DNA from: Bordetella avium
GTDB taxonomy: Bacteria; Pseudomonadota; Gammaproteobacteria; Burkholderiales; Burkholderiaceae_B
NCBI RefSeq assembly: GCF_034424645.1
Contig: NZ_CP139969.1
Span: forward strand, 124,001 to 188,000
Direction of reading: 5' to 3'
Length of the DNA: 64,000 bases
A program made the translations under genes and the position numbers. Each line of letters begins with the position of its first letter. The first letter of the stretch is position 1. The notes under the pieces are model-generated. The model saw only the letters and a program-made list of their open reading frames with translations. It was not told where the DNA came from and searched no databases. Positions 1 to 13,904 of this stretch are shown here, in pieces.

Positions 1-372
1 CGCGTTGTCCCGGGCATAAGAGAATTCGTAAGGGCTTTGGCCATGTTCAAGCAGAAAGGCGCCTGGGCGGCATTCGGTGTCACGCCCGCCCTGGCTGAAT
101 CGGATGGCCGAGCGTCGTGGAACCGTGACCAGATATTGCTCTTCGTTGACGTCGTTCAGATGCTGCTTCAGACGGCGGTAGCACAGGGGGGTGGACGCCA
201 GTTGGGACAGCGATAATGCGCCCAGTTTCCACGAATGCAACGACCCTTCGAAGCGGTCGCTGTCGTGGAACTGAAGCTGCAGACTGAAATAGGTTTGACC
301 GACTGCGCCTTCCCAGTGCCGGGACCGGTCTGGTCCCGGCAGGCTGGCGGTGTCGTAGCGGGCATCCACCAT
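1..372 (-). CDS. AraC-family transcriptional regulator, N-terminal part (truncated by window edge)
   Basis: The minus strand encodes 124 residues from ATG at 372 and runs off the left edge, so only the amino-terminal sensor half is visible. The reading contains YFSLQLQF, WKLGALSLSQL, YRRLKQHL, EQYLVTVP, FSQGGRDTECRPG and PYEFSYARDNA. This succession is typical of the AraC-binding-like N-terminal domain found in front of an AraC helix-turn-helix. The DNA-binding domain should lie outside the window. An AGGCAGG stretch precedes the ATG. It lies directly downstream of hyuA on the same strand, separated by a hairpin, so it could regulate the hydantoinase-type operon; this is inference from adjacency. 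Confidence 0.8.
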   Translation of the reverse strand, partial: MVDARYDTASLPGPDRSRHWEGAVGQTYFSLQLQFHDSDRFEGSLHSWKLGALSLSQLASTPLCYRRLKQHLNDVNEEQYLVTVPRRSAIRFSQGGRDTECRPGAFLLEHGQSPYEFSYARDNA

Positions 373-389
373 GAATCCTGCCTTGGACG

Positions 390-412
390 GGGCCTGTTAG
401 CTCAACAGGCCC
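390..412 (-). terminator. Perfect 9-bp hairpin between hyuA and the araC-type gene
   Basis: Arms GGGCCTGTT and AACAGGCCC flank a 5-nt loop. It starts 10 bases beyond the hyuA stop and lies 18 bases upstream of the regulator start. There is no clear T-run on either strand, so it could be a weak terminator, an attenuator or an operator. Confidence 0.4.
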
Positions 413-421
413 TAGCGTGAA

Positions 422-2506
422 TCACGCGTCCTGGCGGGTCAATAAGTAGGTTCCCGAGCTATGCAACAAGGCGTTCCAGCCCGGACGCACGACCAGCGTC
501 GTGGTGGGCTCCTGAATGACGGCCGGACCAATCAGACCATCGCCCGACTTCAGCTTACGGCCGTCGTAGACTGGCGTGCTCACAGCGGCGCCGCTCTCGT
601 CAAACAACATGTCCCGCGTGTCGATGCGGGCGGCCTCGATATCGCCGTCGCCCGCCGGCCAGACCGGCAGGCTGGGCTTGTCGACCTCGCCGACGGCCTG
701 GACTTCAAGGTTGACCAGCTCCACCAGGTTGTGCGGCTCCGCATAGGTGTAGAGCTGCTCATGGCGTTGATGAAAATGGTGCAACAGGCTGGCCAGGCCT
801 TCGGGCGTCATCGGGCCGGGTGGCAGCTCTACCTGGCATTCATGGATTTGGCCTTGATAGCGCATCTCGACTTTGCGCGACAGATGGATGCGTTCCGGCG
901 TAAAACCGTCGCTGGCCAGCAGTTCGCGGCCGCGTGTTTCCATCTCCTGGAAAAGGCGATTCAAACGCGCCAGGTCGGTGTCGCCATCGAGCACCATGAC
1001 GGCGCTGGCCAGGAAATGATATTTGACATCAGAGATGACCTGGCCGAAGGCGCACAGGCAGGAGGCGAGTTTGGGAACGAGTACGGTGCGGCTGCCGATT
1101 TCTTCGGCCAGCGCGGTGATGTGCATGCCCGCCGCGCCGCCGGCGCAGACCAGGGCGAAGTCGCGCGGGTCGTAGCCGTTTTCGATAGAGATACGGCGGA
1201 TGCCGTTGGCCATGTTGAGGTTCACCAGGGTGCTGATGCCGTAGGCGGCGCGTTCGAGTGAAAGCCCCAACGGTTGCGCGACATGCTCCTGGATGGCTTG
1301 ACGCGCACGGTCCAGATTCAGGCGGATGCTGCCGCCTAGCACGGCGTCGGGCTGTAGATAGCCTAAGGTCATATTGGCATCGGTGACAGTGGGCTCGGTG
1401 CCGCCTTTGCCGTAGCAGGCGGGGCCGGGCATTGCGCCCGCGCTGCGCGGGCCGACCTCCAGCATGCCGAAAGTGTTCAGGTGCGCAATCGATCCGCCGC
1501 CCGCGCCCAGTGTTTCGACGTGGATCATGGGCACACCGATGCGGTGGCGCAGGAAGTCGATATTGCGGTTCAGGTTGGTCTGGCCGCCATGCGCCATGGT
1601 GATGTCGAAGGAGGTGCCTCCCATATCGACGGTGATGATGTTATCGATGCCGAAAGGCGCGGCGACATACAGTCCGGCCTGCGGCGCGGAGGCCGGGCCG
1701 GAGTTGATGGCGTTGACGGCGCGCTCGCGCATGGTTTCCCCCACGGCTAGTCCACCGTTGGATTGGAAATAGCGCACCGCGCCGCGCGCGCCCAGGCTGC
1801 GGAAATAGTCGTCGATGCGCTGCACATAGCGGCCCATGATGGGGCTGAGGTAGGCGTTGACGATGGTGGTGGAGCTGCGGGTGTACTCGCGCACTTGCGG
1901 ATAGACTTCGTGGCCGGCGCATACGAATACATCTGGCATGGCGCGTCTGATCATGTCGCGCGCGCGTTGTTCATGGCTGGCATTGCTCGGGGCCCACACG
2001 AAAGAGATGGCGACCGCCTGCACGCCTTCGCGTTTGAACACCTCGATGGCCTGGCGGATATCGTCTTCGTTGAGTGGCGCATGTTCCGTGCCATCGGACA
2101 GGATGCGGCCGCGCACCGGCATGCGCAGATGGCGCGGCACCAGTTGCGGGGCCGGCGGATATGCGGCGTCGTAGCGATAGCCTTCTTCTTTGTGGCCGAG
2201 CCGGATTTCGATGCTGTCCTCATGGCCGGCCGTGCAAAGCAGGCCGACCTTTACGCCCTTGAGCTCTATCAAGGCATTGAGCGCGACCGTGGTGCCATTG
2301 ATGCAGAGATCACAGTCGGCAATGATGGACTCGATCGGCTTATTCAGCGCCGTGGCCATCTGGGCCAGGCCGTCTGCGATGGCGCGCGTGCCGTCTTCGG
2401 GCGTAGAGGGGCTTTTGAACAAGTGCACCGTGCCGTCGCGGTCCGCCAGCACGAAATCGGTGAAAGTGCCTCCGGCGTCAACGCCTAGGCGATATTTTCC
2501 TAGCAT
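422..2506 (-). CDS. hyuA: Hydantoinase/oxoprolinase family protein, A subunit
   Basis: Predicted 694-residue ATP-dependent hydantoinase/5-oxoprolinase-type A subunit. The N-terminal nucleotide-binding motif LGVDAGGTFTDFVL is at residues 5-18. A second ASKHA-type signature, IITVDMGGTSFDI, lies mid-protein, followed by the hydantoinase A C-terminal region. The family includes N-methylhydantoinase, 5-oxoprolinase and acetone or acetophenone carboxylases, so the substrate is not fixed by sequence. The frame is open further upstream, but ATG at 2506 was chosen because TAAGGAGA sits just before it and the conserved domain begins at residue 4. It starts 10 bases after the hyuB stop, indicating one transcript with hyuB and obligate pairing of the two subunits. 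Confidence 0.9.
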   Translation of the reverse strand: MLGKYRLGVDAGGTFTDFVLADRDGTVHLFKSPSTPEDGTRAIADGLAQMATALNKPIESIIADCDLCINGTTVALNALIELKGVKVGLLCTAGHEDSIEIRLGHKEEGYRYDAAYPPAPQLVPRHLRMPVRGRILSDGTEHAPLNEDDIRQAIEVFKREGVQAVAISFVWAPSNASHEQRARDMIRRAMPDVFVCAGHEVYPQVREYTRSSTTIVNAYLSPIMGRYVQRIDDYFRSLGARGAVRYFQSNGGLAVGETMRERAVNAINSGPASAPQAGLYVAAPFGIDNIITVDMGGTSFDITMAHGGQTNLNRNIDFLRHRIGVPMIHVETLGAGGGSIAHLNTFGMLEVGPRSAGAMPGPACYGKGGTEPTVTDANMTLGYLQPDAVLGGSIRLNLDRARQAIQEHVAQPLGLSLERAAYGISTLVNLNMANGIRRISIENGYDPRDFALVCAGGAAGMHITALAEEIGSRTVLVPKLASCLCAFGQVISDVKYHFLASAVMVLDGDTDLARLNRLFQEMETRGRELLASDGFTPERIHLSRKVEMRYQGQIHECQVELPPGPMTPEGLASLLHHFHQRHEQLYTYAEPHNLVELVNLEVQAVGEVDKPSLPVWPAGDGDIEAARIDTRDMLFDESGAAVSTPVYDGRKLKSGDGLIGPAVIQEPTTTLVVRPGWNALLHSSGTYLLTRQDA

Positions 2507-2516
2507 GAATGTCTCC

Positions 2517-4283
2517 TTAGCGCGGATCTTGGATGCGCAGCGCGCGGGTGGCGGCCAGTTCGATCTGACCGGCGTGATCGAGCACCACGCCATATTCGAC
2601 CTGGGCCGCTTCGCGCGAAACCAGACCGTTTCTGACGTCTTGTGCGACATGCGCTGGATCGCGGCTGTAGGGATCGCCGTAGCCGCCGCCACCGGGGTTG
2701 ATATTGCGCGCCCGTTCGCCGGGCCGCACCGTCAGGATGGTGTTCTTGCGGTACACCGTAACGGTGCCGTCGGCGTGGAGATGCTCCAGACGGCCGAGCT
2801 TGCGGTCCGTCATGCTGTTATAGGCTCCTGCCGCACCGCCCGTAGGAATCTGACGGCCTTCGCCGAAGGCGACCACGGTCATGTCGTGGCCCAGGGGCTC
2901 GACTTCCCAAACGGTGCCGCTGCCGCCCCGGTTTTGTCCGGCGCCGCCGCTGTCCTGTTGCAGGCCGTAGCGATGGATGATGATGGGGTAGGCGTATTCC
3001 AGCAGTTCGATATCGCCCGAGCTGAGCGCGCCGAAGCAGCATAGCGGGCCGCAGGCATGCCAGCCGTCCATCTGGCGTGTGGCGCCGGCTCCGGAAATGA
3101 TGGAGGCCAGCACCATGGTGACGTACTCTTCGTTGCGGCGCGGGTCCATGCCGGCGATATTCACGCCGCTGGCATGCCCCCATGAGGCCGTGACGCGGTC
3201 GGGCGCCGCCGCTTCGAAGGCCTGGCGCACGGCATCGGTCAGCGTCTCCATGGGCGTGGTGGTGCAATTGACGTGGGGGGCCGGTTCGCGCGCGTTGCAC
3301 AGCGTGCCCTGCGGGCCCAGGTCTACGGTGACGCAGCGGTAAAGTCCGGCGTTGTAGGGCGGCGGCACCTGGGCGAACATCATCAGGCCCAGATAAATGC
3401 CGGACATGGAATTGCCCGCATAAGAATTGATGAAATAAGGCACTTGGGGAGGGCTGTCGATACGGATATGCACCTGATCGCCCTTGACCTCGACGGCGGC
3501 CGAGATAACTAGCTCGCCGTAGCCGTGGCCTGCGTCTTCGAGGCAGGAGCGGCCGTGATAGGTGCCGTCCGGGATCGAGGCGATCAAGGAGCGCATATGC
3601 CGGTCGGCCATATCCTTCAGCTCGGCGATGGCGGCCTGCAAGGTGGTGATGCCATAGCGCTCGATCAGGGCAAGCAGATGCCGCTCGCCAACGCGGCAGG
3701 CGCCATACTGGGCGTTGAGATCGCCCTCCTGGTTGCGACGCGCCCGCATATTGCAAAGCAGCAGATTGATGACATCTTCGCGGCGTTGGCCACGGTCCCA
3801 GAGCTTGACCGGAGGGATGCGCAGTCCTTCGGCATAGAGCTCGCGCGCGTCGGGGTTGTAGCCGGCCGGAACCGGTCCGCCGATATCGGTGAGGTGGCCC
3901 TTGCAGACCGTCCAGAACACCAGCTTGCCTTCGTGGAACACCGGCTTGTACATGCAGCAGTCCAGGATGTGACTGCCCTGATAGACCGGATCGTTGTGAT
4001 AGATGATGTCGCCTTCGTGAATGTCGTCGCCGAAGTAGTCGGATACGGCTTTCATGGCGGGAATCAGCGAGCCCAGGTGGATGGGGATATCCTGGCCCTG
4101 CAAAATCATTTCAGGAAGGTGATCGAACAGCGCGTTGCTGTAATCGTGCGCTAGATTGAAAACGCTGGAGCGGCCGGTTTTTTCCAGCGTGAGCGTCATC
4201 TCGCGTTGTGCGGTTTCCAGCGCCCCGCGCACGACGGCGAGGGTGATGGGGTCTACCGCGCGACCCGGTGTGGATGTGGACAT
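2517..4283 (-). CDS. hyuB: Hydantoinase/oxoprolinase family protein, B subunit
   Basis: 588-residue partner of the A subunit and first gene of the operon. The Hydantoinase B domain spans almost the whole protein. Recognisable stretches are DPITLAVVRGALETAQREM at the N terminus, the HNDPVYQGSHILD metal/substrate region, GDLNAQYGACRVGERHLLAL, and a glycine-rich NPGGGGYGDP tail typical of the family. AAGGGA precedes ATG at 4283. With hyuA it would form an ATP-dependent amidohydrolase or carboxylase; no gamma subunit as in acetone carboxylase is present. The AraC-type gene downstream and the gltBD terminator upstream delimit a compact two-gene unit. Function within the family is uncertain. Confidence 0.9.
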   Translation of the reverse strand: MSTSTPGRAVDPITLAVVRGALETAQREMTLTLEKTGRSSVFNLAHDYSNALFDHLPEMILQGQDIPIHLGSLIPAMKAVSDYFGDDIHEGDIIYHNDPVYQGSHILDCCMYKPVFHEGKLVFWTVCKGHLTDIGGPVPAGYNPDARELYAEGLRIPPVKLWDRGQRREDVINLLLCNMRARRNQEGDLNAQYGACRVGERHLLALIERYGITTLQAAIAELKDMADRHMRSLIASIPDGTYHGRSCLEDAGHGYGELVISAAVEVKGDQVHIRIDSPPQVPYFINSYAGNSMSGIYLGLMMFAQVPPPYNAGLYRCVTVDLGPQGTLCNAREPAPHVNCTTTPMETLTDAVRQAFEAAAPDRVTASWGHASGVNIAGMDPRRNEEYVTMVLASIISGAGATRQMDGWHACGPLCCFGALSSGDIELLEYAYPIIIHRYGLQQDSGGAGQNRGGSGTVWEVEPLGHDMTVVAFGEGRQIPTGGAAGAYNSMTDRKLGRLEHLHADGTVTVYRKNTILTVRPGERARNINPGGGGYGDPYSRDPAHVAQDVRNGLVSREAAQVEYGVVLDHAGQIELAATRALRIQDPR

Positions 4284-4385
4284 GGTTTTTCCCTTGTGAC
4301 AGGCGCCGTTGAAGCGGTCGAGTGCGTAACCTTATCGGCACCGCGTCTGCCTGGCTTGCACCAGGGCGCAGGAAAATTTGATCCA

Positions 4386-4427
4386 CAAAGCAAAACGCCC
4401 GGCTGGCGCGTAGCGCCAGCCGGGCGT
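4386..4427 (-). terminator. Rho-independent terminator of gltBD
   Basis: A perfect 15-bp inverted repeat (4395-4409 and 4413-4427) with a 3-nt loop. On the minus strand it is followed by TTTTGCTTTG. It lies 18 bases past the gltD stop, so it should end the gltBD transcript and insulate hyuBA. Confidence 0.88.
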
Positions 4428-4444
4428 GAACCTAGGCCTAGCGC

Positions 4445-5911
4445 TTAACGCGGCAGTTCGGAGCTGCCCATCAGGAAGGCGTCCACCGAGCGCGCGCATT
4501 GGCGGCCTTCGCGAATGGCCCAGACAACCAGCGACTGGCCACGGCGCATGTCACCGGCGGCGAAGACCTTAGGTATATTGGTCTGATAGTCGTCGGTGTT
4601 GGCCCGCACATTGCCGCGCATGTCGCGGTCTACGCCAAAGGCGTCGAGCACGGTTTGCACGGGCGAGACAAAGCCCATGGCCAGCAAGACGAGGTCAGCC
4701 TTGATCTCGAATTGCGAACCCTCGACTTCGCGCATCTTCATCTGGCCGGTGGCCTCATCCTTGGTCCATTCGACGCGTGCGCCGATGAGTTTTTCAAGCT
4801 TGCCATCGCTGCCCACGAAGGCCTTGGTCGTTACCGACCAGTCGCGCTGGCAGCCCTCTTCATGCGAAGACGAGGTGCGCAGCTTCAGCGGCCAATAAGG
4901 CCAGACCATGGGCTTGTCCTCTTGCTCCGGGGGCTGGGGCAGCAGTTCGAATTGCGTCACCGACAAGGCGCCATGGCGGTTGCTCGTGCCCACGCAGTCG
5001 GAGCCGGTATCGCCGCCGCCGATCACGACCACATGCTTGCCGCGGGCCAGCGTCTGATTCGTCAGGCGGTCGCCTGCCACGGCCTTGTTCTGCTGGCGCA
5101 GGAAGTCCATGGCGTAATAAACGCCTTCGAGCTCACGGCCGGGCACCGGCAGATCGCGCGGGGTTTCCGAGCCGCCCGTCATGACCACGGCGTCGAACTC
5201 GTCCAGCAGCGATTGCGGGCTGCGCACGCTCAGGCCATCCGCCGCCAGGTCGGTGGCGTTGCCGATATAGGTCGAGGGTGCAAACTCCACGCCTTCGGCT
5301 TCCATCTGCACGACGCGGCGATCGATCTGCGCCTTTTCCAGCTTGAAGTCAGGAATGCCATAACGCAGCAGGCCACCGATACGGTCGCTCTTTTCGAACA
5401 CCGTCACGGCATGGCCGGCGCGGGCGAGCTGCTGCGCGCAGGCCAGGCCAGCCGGACCCGAACCCACGACAGCCACGCGCTTACCCGTCTTGCGGGCGGG
5501 CAGCTTGGGCAATACCCAGCCCTCGGCCCAACCCTTGTCGATGATGGCGTGCTCGATGGACTTGATGCCGACCGCGTCGCTGTTGATATTCAAGGTACAG
5601 GCCGTTTCGCAGGGCGCCGGGCAGATGCGGCCCGTGAACTCCGGGAAGTTGTTGGTGGAGTGCAGCACGTCCAGCGCGGCGCGCCATTCCTGGCGGTAAA
5701 CCAGATCATTCCAGTCTGGAATGATGTTGTTCACAGGGCAGCCGTTATTGCAGAACGGGATGCCGCAGTCCATGCAGCGGGCGGCCTGCTGCTTGGACTG
5801 CTCGTCGTTCAGGTGCAGCACGAATTCGCGCCAGTTTTTCAGGCGCTTTTGCGGCGCTTCCGAGGCCTCTTGCAGGCGCTCATACTCGATGAAACCAGTG
5901 ATCTTTCCCAT
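4445..5911 (-). CDS. gltD: Glutamate synthase [NADPH] small subunit
   Basis: 488-residue beta subunit that oxidises NADPH and passes electrons through Fe-S centres to GltB for glutamate synthesis from glutamine and 2-oxoglutarate. The N-terminal cysteine clusters [16 protein letters not shown] and [11 protein letters not shown] bind 4Fe-4S centres. [14 protein letters not shown] is the FAD-binding Rossmann motif and [13 protein letters not shown] the NADPH-binding one. ATG at 5911 (MGKITGF) is preferred over upstream in-frame codons because GAGGA lies just before it and it matches the usual GltD start. It begins 8 bases after the gltB stop, so the pair is co-transcribed and probably translationally linked. 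Length is normal for the family. Confidence 0.97.
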   Translation of the reverse strand: MGKITGFIEYERLQEASEAPQKRLKNWREFVLHLNDEQSKQQAARCMDCGIPFCNNGCPVNNIIPDWNDLVYRQEWRAALDVLHSTNNFPEFTGRICPAPCETACTLNINSDAVGIKSIEHAIIDKGWAEGWVLPKLPARKTGKRVAVVGSGPAGLACAQQLARAGHAVTVFEKSDRIGGLLRYGIPDFKLEKAQIDRRVVQMEAEGVEFAPSTYIGNATDLAADGLSVRSPQSLLDEFDAVVMTGGSETPRDLPVPGRELEGVYYAMDFLRQQNKAVAGDRLTNQTLARGKHVVVIGGGDTGSDCVGTSNRHGALSVTQFELLPQPPEQEDKPMVWPYWPLKLRTSSSHEEGCQRDWSVTTKAFVGSDGKLEKLIGARVEWTKDEATGQMKMREVEGSQFEIKADLVLLAMGFVSPVQTVLDAFGVDRDMRGNVRANTDDYQTNIPKVFAAGDMRRGQSLVVWAIREGRQCARSVDAFLMGSSELPR

Positions 5912-5919
5912 TTTGGTCC

Positions 5920-10659
<4,740 letters not shown>

Positions 10660-10999
10660 AACGCGCTCCGGCCTGCGCCGTAAATGTTGCAGTGCACGCT
10701 GACCTTACTGCGGGGCAAGAGTGAAAGCAAGCGGAATCTATTGTTGTGTCCCTTAATATATCCCGACTGTTTTAGTTTGATTTAAATTGGGGTCATATAT
10801 AAATATGAGTTATTTCAATGGTTTATACGAAGCATAAAAAGAGGGTAGGCCATTTTGGATGGCATACCCATGGAAAATCCTTTTATATGTCCCCAATAAA
10901 ACCTGACAAAAAAGCCGCAACTTATTTGACTGGCAGACGGCTATCCGAGTCCTGTCACGAGTATGAAAAAGCCAGCGGCAAGCCGGGGAAACTCAGGGC
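10660..10999. other. Intergenic region between gltB start and the transposase-like gene
   Basis: 340 bases, clearly AT-richer than its surroundings at about 10735-10930. It should hold the gltB promoter on the minus strand, where a TATATT stretch about 100 bases upstream of the start is a possible -10 element. A basic 61-codon plus-strand frame at 10818-11003 has no good ribosome site and no recognisable family. No clear REP palindrome was seen. Confidence 0.5.
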
Positions 11000-11725
11000 T
11001 TAGACGGCCTGGGTAGGTTCCGCAGTGGTCGGCGCCGGCTTCTTGCGCGGGCGGCCGCGTTGGCCAGGCGCCACGCGCCTGCTGGCGGTATGGGCGAGGC
11101 TGGCAACAAAGGTGGTGCCGCCCAGCGCCCATTGGCCAGATATGGCCTGTTCGATACGTTGCGTCTGCTCGCGGGACAGACCATTGTTGAGCATGCGCCG
11201 GTAATTGGCCTGACGGTCGAACGGTGTGTTGCCGCAAGCCCAGTAATCGGCGTGGTCGGACTGCCATTGCGCGGGCGCGGCGCTGTTGTTGCCCGTATGG
11301 CTGGCCGCAGAAGACCAGGGCCAGGCGTCGGGTTCGAGCGCGGCGCCGCTGCGCACCGGATAGGTTTCTAGCCAGACCAGCGAAGGCAGCACCCAGGCGC
11401 CCGGTTCCAGCAGCGCTGACCGGTATCGGCCGGCGAAAACCCGGCCGCCACGCAGCCGCGCCGCAAGATTGCGGCCCAGTGTCTGCATGAGACGCGGCAG
11501 GCCCTCTTCATCGGCCGGCGTGGCCAGCAGCAGGATGCGGTCGTTGGCTAGAACCCAGCCGTGCACCGCTACTTTGTGGCGTTGCGCCGACTCGCCGAGC
11601 CAGCCGGCCAGTTGACTGAGGATGTCCGAAGGCGCTGGCTGAGAAGGCGATGCCAGTGACTGAACGAAGTTGGCCTGCACCAATTGGGGCAGCCCTGGAG
11701 CATACAGGCGGGGCAGACGGGCCAT
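11000..11725 (-). CDS. REP-associated tyrosine transposase-like protein with degenerate HUH motif
   Basis: 241 residues. The N terminus MARLPRLYAPGLPQLVQ and the later stretch ETYPVRSGAALEPDAWPWSSAASH match the Y1/IS200-like REP-associated transposase (RAYT) pattern. In active RAYTs the second strand carries N-H-x-H-L-L. Here the equivalent is N61-D-R-I-L-L, so both metal-binding histidines are replaced (by Asp62 and Ile64). The reading frame is otherwise intact and of normal length, with a basic GRPRKKPAP tail. The gene therefore looks like a catalytically dead, possibly domesticated RAYT rather than an active mobile element. It stands alone between gltB and frmA. Confidence 0.75.
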   Translation of the reverse strand: MARLPRLYAPGLPQLVQANFVQSLASPSQPAPSDILSQLAGWLGESAQRHKVAVHGWVLANDRILLLATPADEEGLPRLMQTLGRNLAARLRGGRVFAGRYRSALLEPGAWVLPSLVWLETYPVRSGAALEPDAWPWSSAASHTGNNSAAPAQWQSDHADYWACGNTPFDRQANYRRMLNNGLSREQTQRIEQAISGQWALGGTTFVASLAHTASRRVAPGQRGRPRKKPAPTTAEPTQAV

Positions 11726-11898
11726 AGTGTCGAGTCTCGCTGTGGCGCAAGCACGTTTAGGGGCGATACCCTATATAAATAGTGCCACCGTCGTCTGCGG
11801 TCAAGCCCGCGATTTCACGTCCGGGAGACACTAAGCCGCTCAGGTTAACATCTGTGGCTGTTTTTCAGCACCCGCAGATACACCTAGGAGCCACTGAT

Positions 11899-13005
11899 AT
11901 GAAGACCAAAGCTGCCATCGCCTGGAAGGCCGGTGCACCCTTGACCGTCGAAGACGTCGACCTGGAGGGCCCTCGTGCCGGCGAGGTGCTGATCGAGGTC
12001 AAGGCCACGGGCATCTGCCATACCGACTATTACACCTTGTCTGGTGCTGATCCGGAAGGGATTTTCCCGGCGATTCTCGGCCATGAAGGCGCGGGTGTCG
12101 TGGTCGATGTCGGCCCCGGCGTGACGTCCTTGCGCAAGGGTGACCATGTCATTCCCCTCTACACCCCGGAATGCCGCCAGTGCAAATTCTGTCTGTCGCG
12201 TAAAACCAACCTGTGCCAGGCCATCCGCAGCACGCAGGGCAAGGGTTTGATGCCTGACGGCACCTCGCGCTTCTCGCTCGATGGCAAGCCGCTGTTCCAT
12301 TACATGGGCACCTCGACCTTCGCCAACCATATTGTGGTGCCCGAGATTGCCGTGGCCAAAGTGCGCGAGGACGCGCCCTTCGACAAGATCTGCTATATCG
12401 GTTGCGGTGTGACGACCGGTATTGGCGCGGTGGTCTACACCGCCAAGGTCGAAGCCGGCGCCAATGTGGTGGTGTTCGGTCTGGGCGGTATCGGACTGAA
12501 TGTGATTCAGGGCGCCAAGATGGTGGGCGCCGACAAGATCATCGGCGTGGATTTGAATCCCGAACGCGAGGCGATGGCGCGCAAATTTGGCATGACGCAT
12601 TTCGTCAACCCGAATGATGTCGAGAACGTCGTTGACCACATCGTGCAACTGACCGATGGCGGCGCGGATTACTCCTTCGAGTGCATCGGCAACACCAAGG
12701 TGATGCGTCAGGCGCTGGAGTGCTGTCACAAGGGTTGGGGCCAGTCCATCATCATCGGCGTGGCCGAGGCCGGCGCTGAAATCAGCACCCGCCCCTTCCA
12801 ATTGGTGACCGGACGCGAGTGGAAGGGTTCTGCCTTCGGCGGCGCACGCGGCCGCACCGATGTCCCCAAGATCGTTGACTGGTATATGGAAGGCAAGATC
12901 AATATCGACGATCTGATCACGCACAGGCTGCCGCTGGACCGCATCAACGAGGGTTTTGACCTCATGAAGCGCGGTGAGTCCATCCGCTCGGTCGTGATCT
13001 ACTGA
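11899..13005 (+). CDS. frmA: S-(hydroxymethyl)glutathione dehydrogenase / class III alcohol dehydrogenase
   Basis: 368-residue zinc-dependent enzyme oxidising S-hydroxymethylglutathione to S-formylglutathione with NAD. The catalytic zinc region is GICHTDYYTLSG followed by ILGHEGAGVV. The structural zinc cysteines are in ECRQCKFCLSRKTNLC. The NAD-binding motif is FGLGGIGLNV. The frame is open upstream, but ATG at 11899 has TAGGAG eight bases before it and begins with the conserved MKTKAAIAW. One base separates its stop from the fghA start, so the two detoxification enzymes form an operon. No FrmR-type repressor gene is adjacent; control probably lies in 11726-11898. Confidence 0.96.
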   Translation: MKTKAAIAWKAGAPLTVEDVDLEGPRAGEVLIEVKATGICHTDYYTLSGADPEGIFPAILGHEGAGVVVDVGPGVTSLRKGDHVIPLYTPECRQCKFCLSRKTNLCQAIRSTQGKGLMPDGTSRFSLDGKPLFHYMGTSTFANHIVVPEIAVAKVREDAPFDKICYIGCGVTTGIGAVVYTAKVEAGANVVVFGLGGIGLNVIQGAKMVGADKIIGVDLNPEREAMARKFGMTHFVNPNDVENVVDHIVQLTDGGADYSFECIGNTKVMRQALECCHKGWGQSIIIGVAEAGAEISTRPFQLVTGREWKGSAFGGARGRTDVPKIVDWYMEGKINIDDLITHRLPLDRINEGFDLMKRGESIRSVVIY

Positions 13006-13006
13006 C

Positions 13007-13846
13007 ATGGAACTGCTCTCCGAACACCGTGCCTTCGGCGGCCGGCAGCGTTTCTACCGGCATGACTCCGCGCAGATCGGTCTGCCGATGCGGTTTTCCG
13101 TGTTCCTGCCCGAGCAGGCGGAGTCGGCGCGCGTGCCGGTGCTGTTCTATCTGGCCGGCCTGACCTGCACCGAAGAAACCTTCATGATCAAGGCGGGTGC
13201 TCAGCGCCTGGCCGCCGAGCACGGCCTGATGCTGGTCAGTTGCGACACCAGCCCGCGCGGCGCCGGCGCGCCCGGCGAGACGGCCCATTGGGATTTCGGC
13301 GTGGGCGCGGGCTTTTATCTGGACGCGCGTACCGAGGCTTATGCCCCGCACTACCGCATGGAAAGCTATGTGGCCGGCGAGTTGTTCGATCTGGTGACCA
13401 CCGCCCTGCCGGGCGATGCCGCCCGCGCCGGCATTTTCGGTCACTCTATGGGGGGGCATGGCGCATTGACGCTGGCTTTGCGCCACCCCGGCCGTTGGGC
13501 CAGCGTTTCGGCTTTTGCACCTATCGCCGCGCCCATGCGTTGCCCCTGGGGCCAAAAGGCGTTTGCCGGTTATCTGGGCGAGGATAAGGCCGTCTGGGCT
13601 GAACATGACGCCAGCGAGCTGATGCGTGGCCTGCGCAACCCTTATCCTGAGGGCATTCTGATCGATCAGGGGCTGGCGGATCAATTTCTGGCCGAGCAGC
13701 TCTATCCCGAGCTATTCGAACAGGCTTGCCACGATGCGGGACAAGCGCTGATGCTGCGCCGTCATGAGGCTTACGACCACGGTTATTACTTCATTTCGAC
13801 CTTTATGGCGGATCACATCCGGTTTCACGCCGAGCGCTTGCGTTAA
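13007..13846 (+). CDS. fghA: S-formylglutathione hydrolase
   Basis: 279-residue esterase-D-type alpha/beta hydrolase that releases formate and glutathione from S-formylglutathione, the second step after FrmA. The nucleophile elbow GHSMGGHGAL and the early LAGLTCTEETF oxyanion/cysteine motif typical of the family are both present. The C-terminal HEAYDHGYYFISTF carries the catalytic histidine. The ATG follows the frmA stop by one base, with its ribosome site inside frmA. Full length for the family. Confidence 0.96.
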   Translation: MELLSEHRAFGGRQRFYRHDSAQIGLPMRFSVFLPEQAESARVPVLFYLAGLTCTEETFMIKAGAQRLAAEHGLMLVSCDTSPRGAGAPGETAHWDFGVGAGFYLDARTEAYAPHYRMESYVAGELFDLVTTALPGDAARAGIFGHSMGGHGALTLALRHPGRWASVSAFAPIAAPMRCPWGQKAFAGYLGEDKAVWAEHDASELMRGLRNPYPEGILIDQGLADQFLAEQLYPELFEQACHDAGQALMLRRHEAYDHGYYFISTFMADHIRFHAERLR

Positions 13847-13904
13847 GGCAGGGACGGCGTGGCGCTTTTATACTGGCGTCACCTGATGAACGGAGCGACT
13901 CTCT

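Noticed and set aside
2190..3044. Plus-strand frame spanning the hyuA-hyuB junction
   Set aside because: Overlaps two well supported genes on the other strand and has no recognisable sequence.
10818..11003. 61-codon basic ORF upstream of gltB
   Set aside because: No ribosome site, no family, overlaps the end of the transposase-like gene; treated as noncoding.
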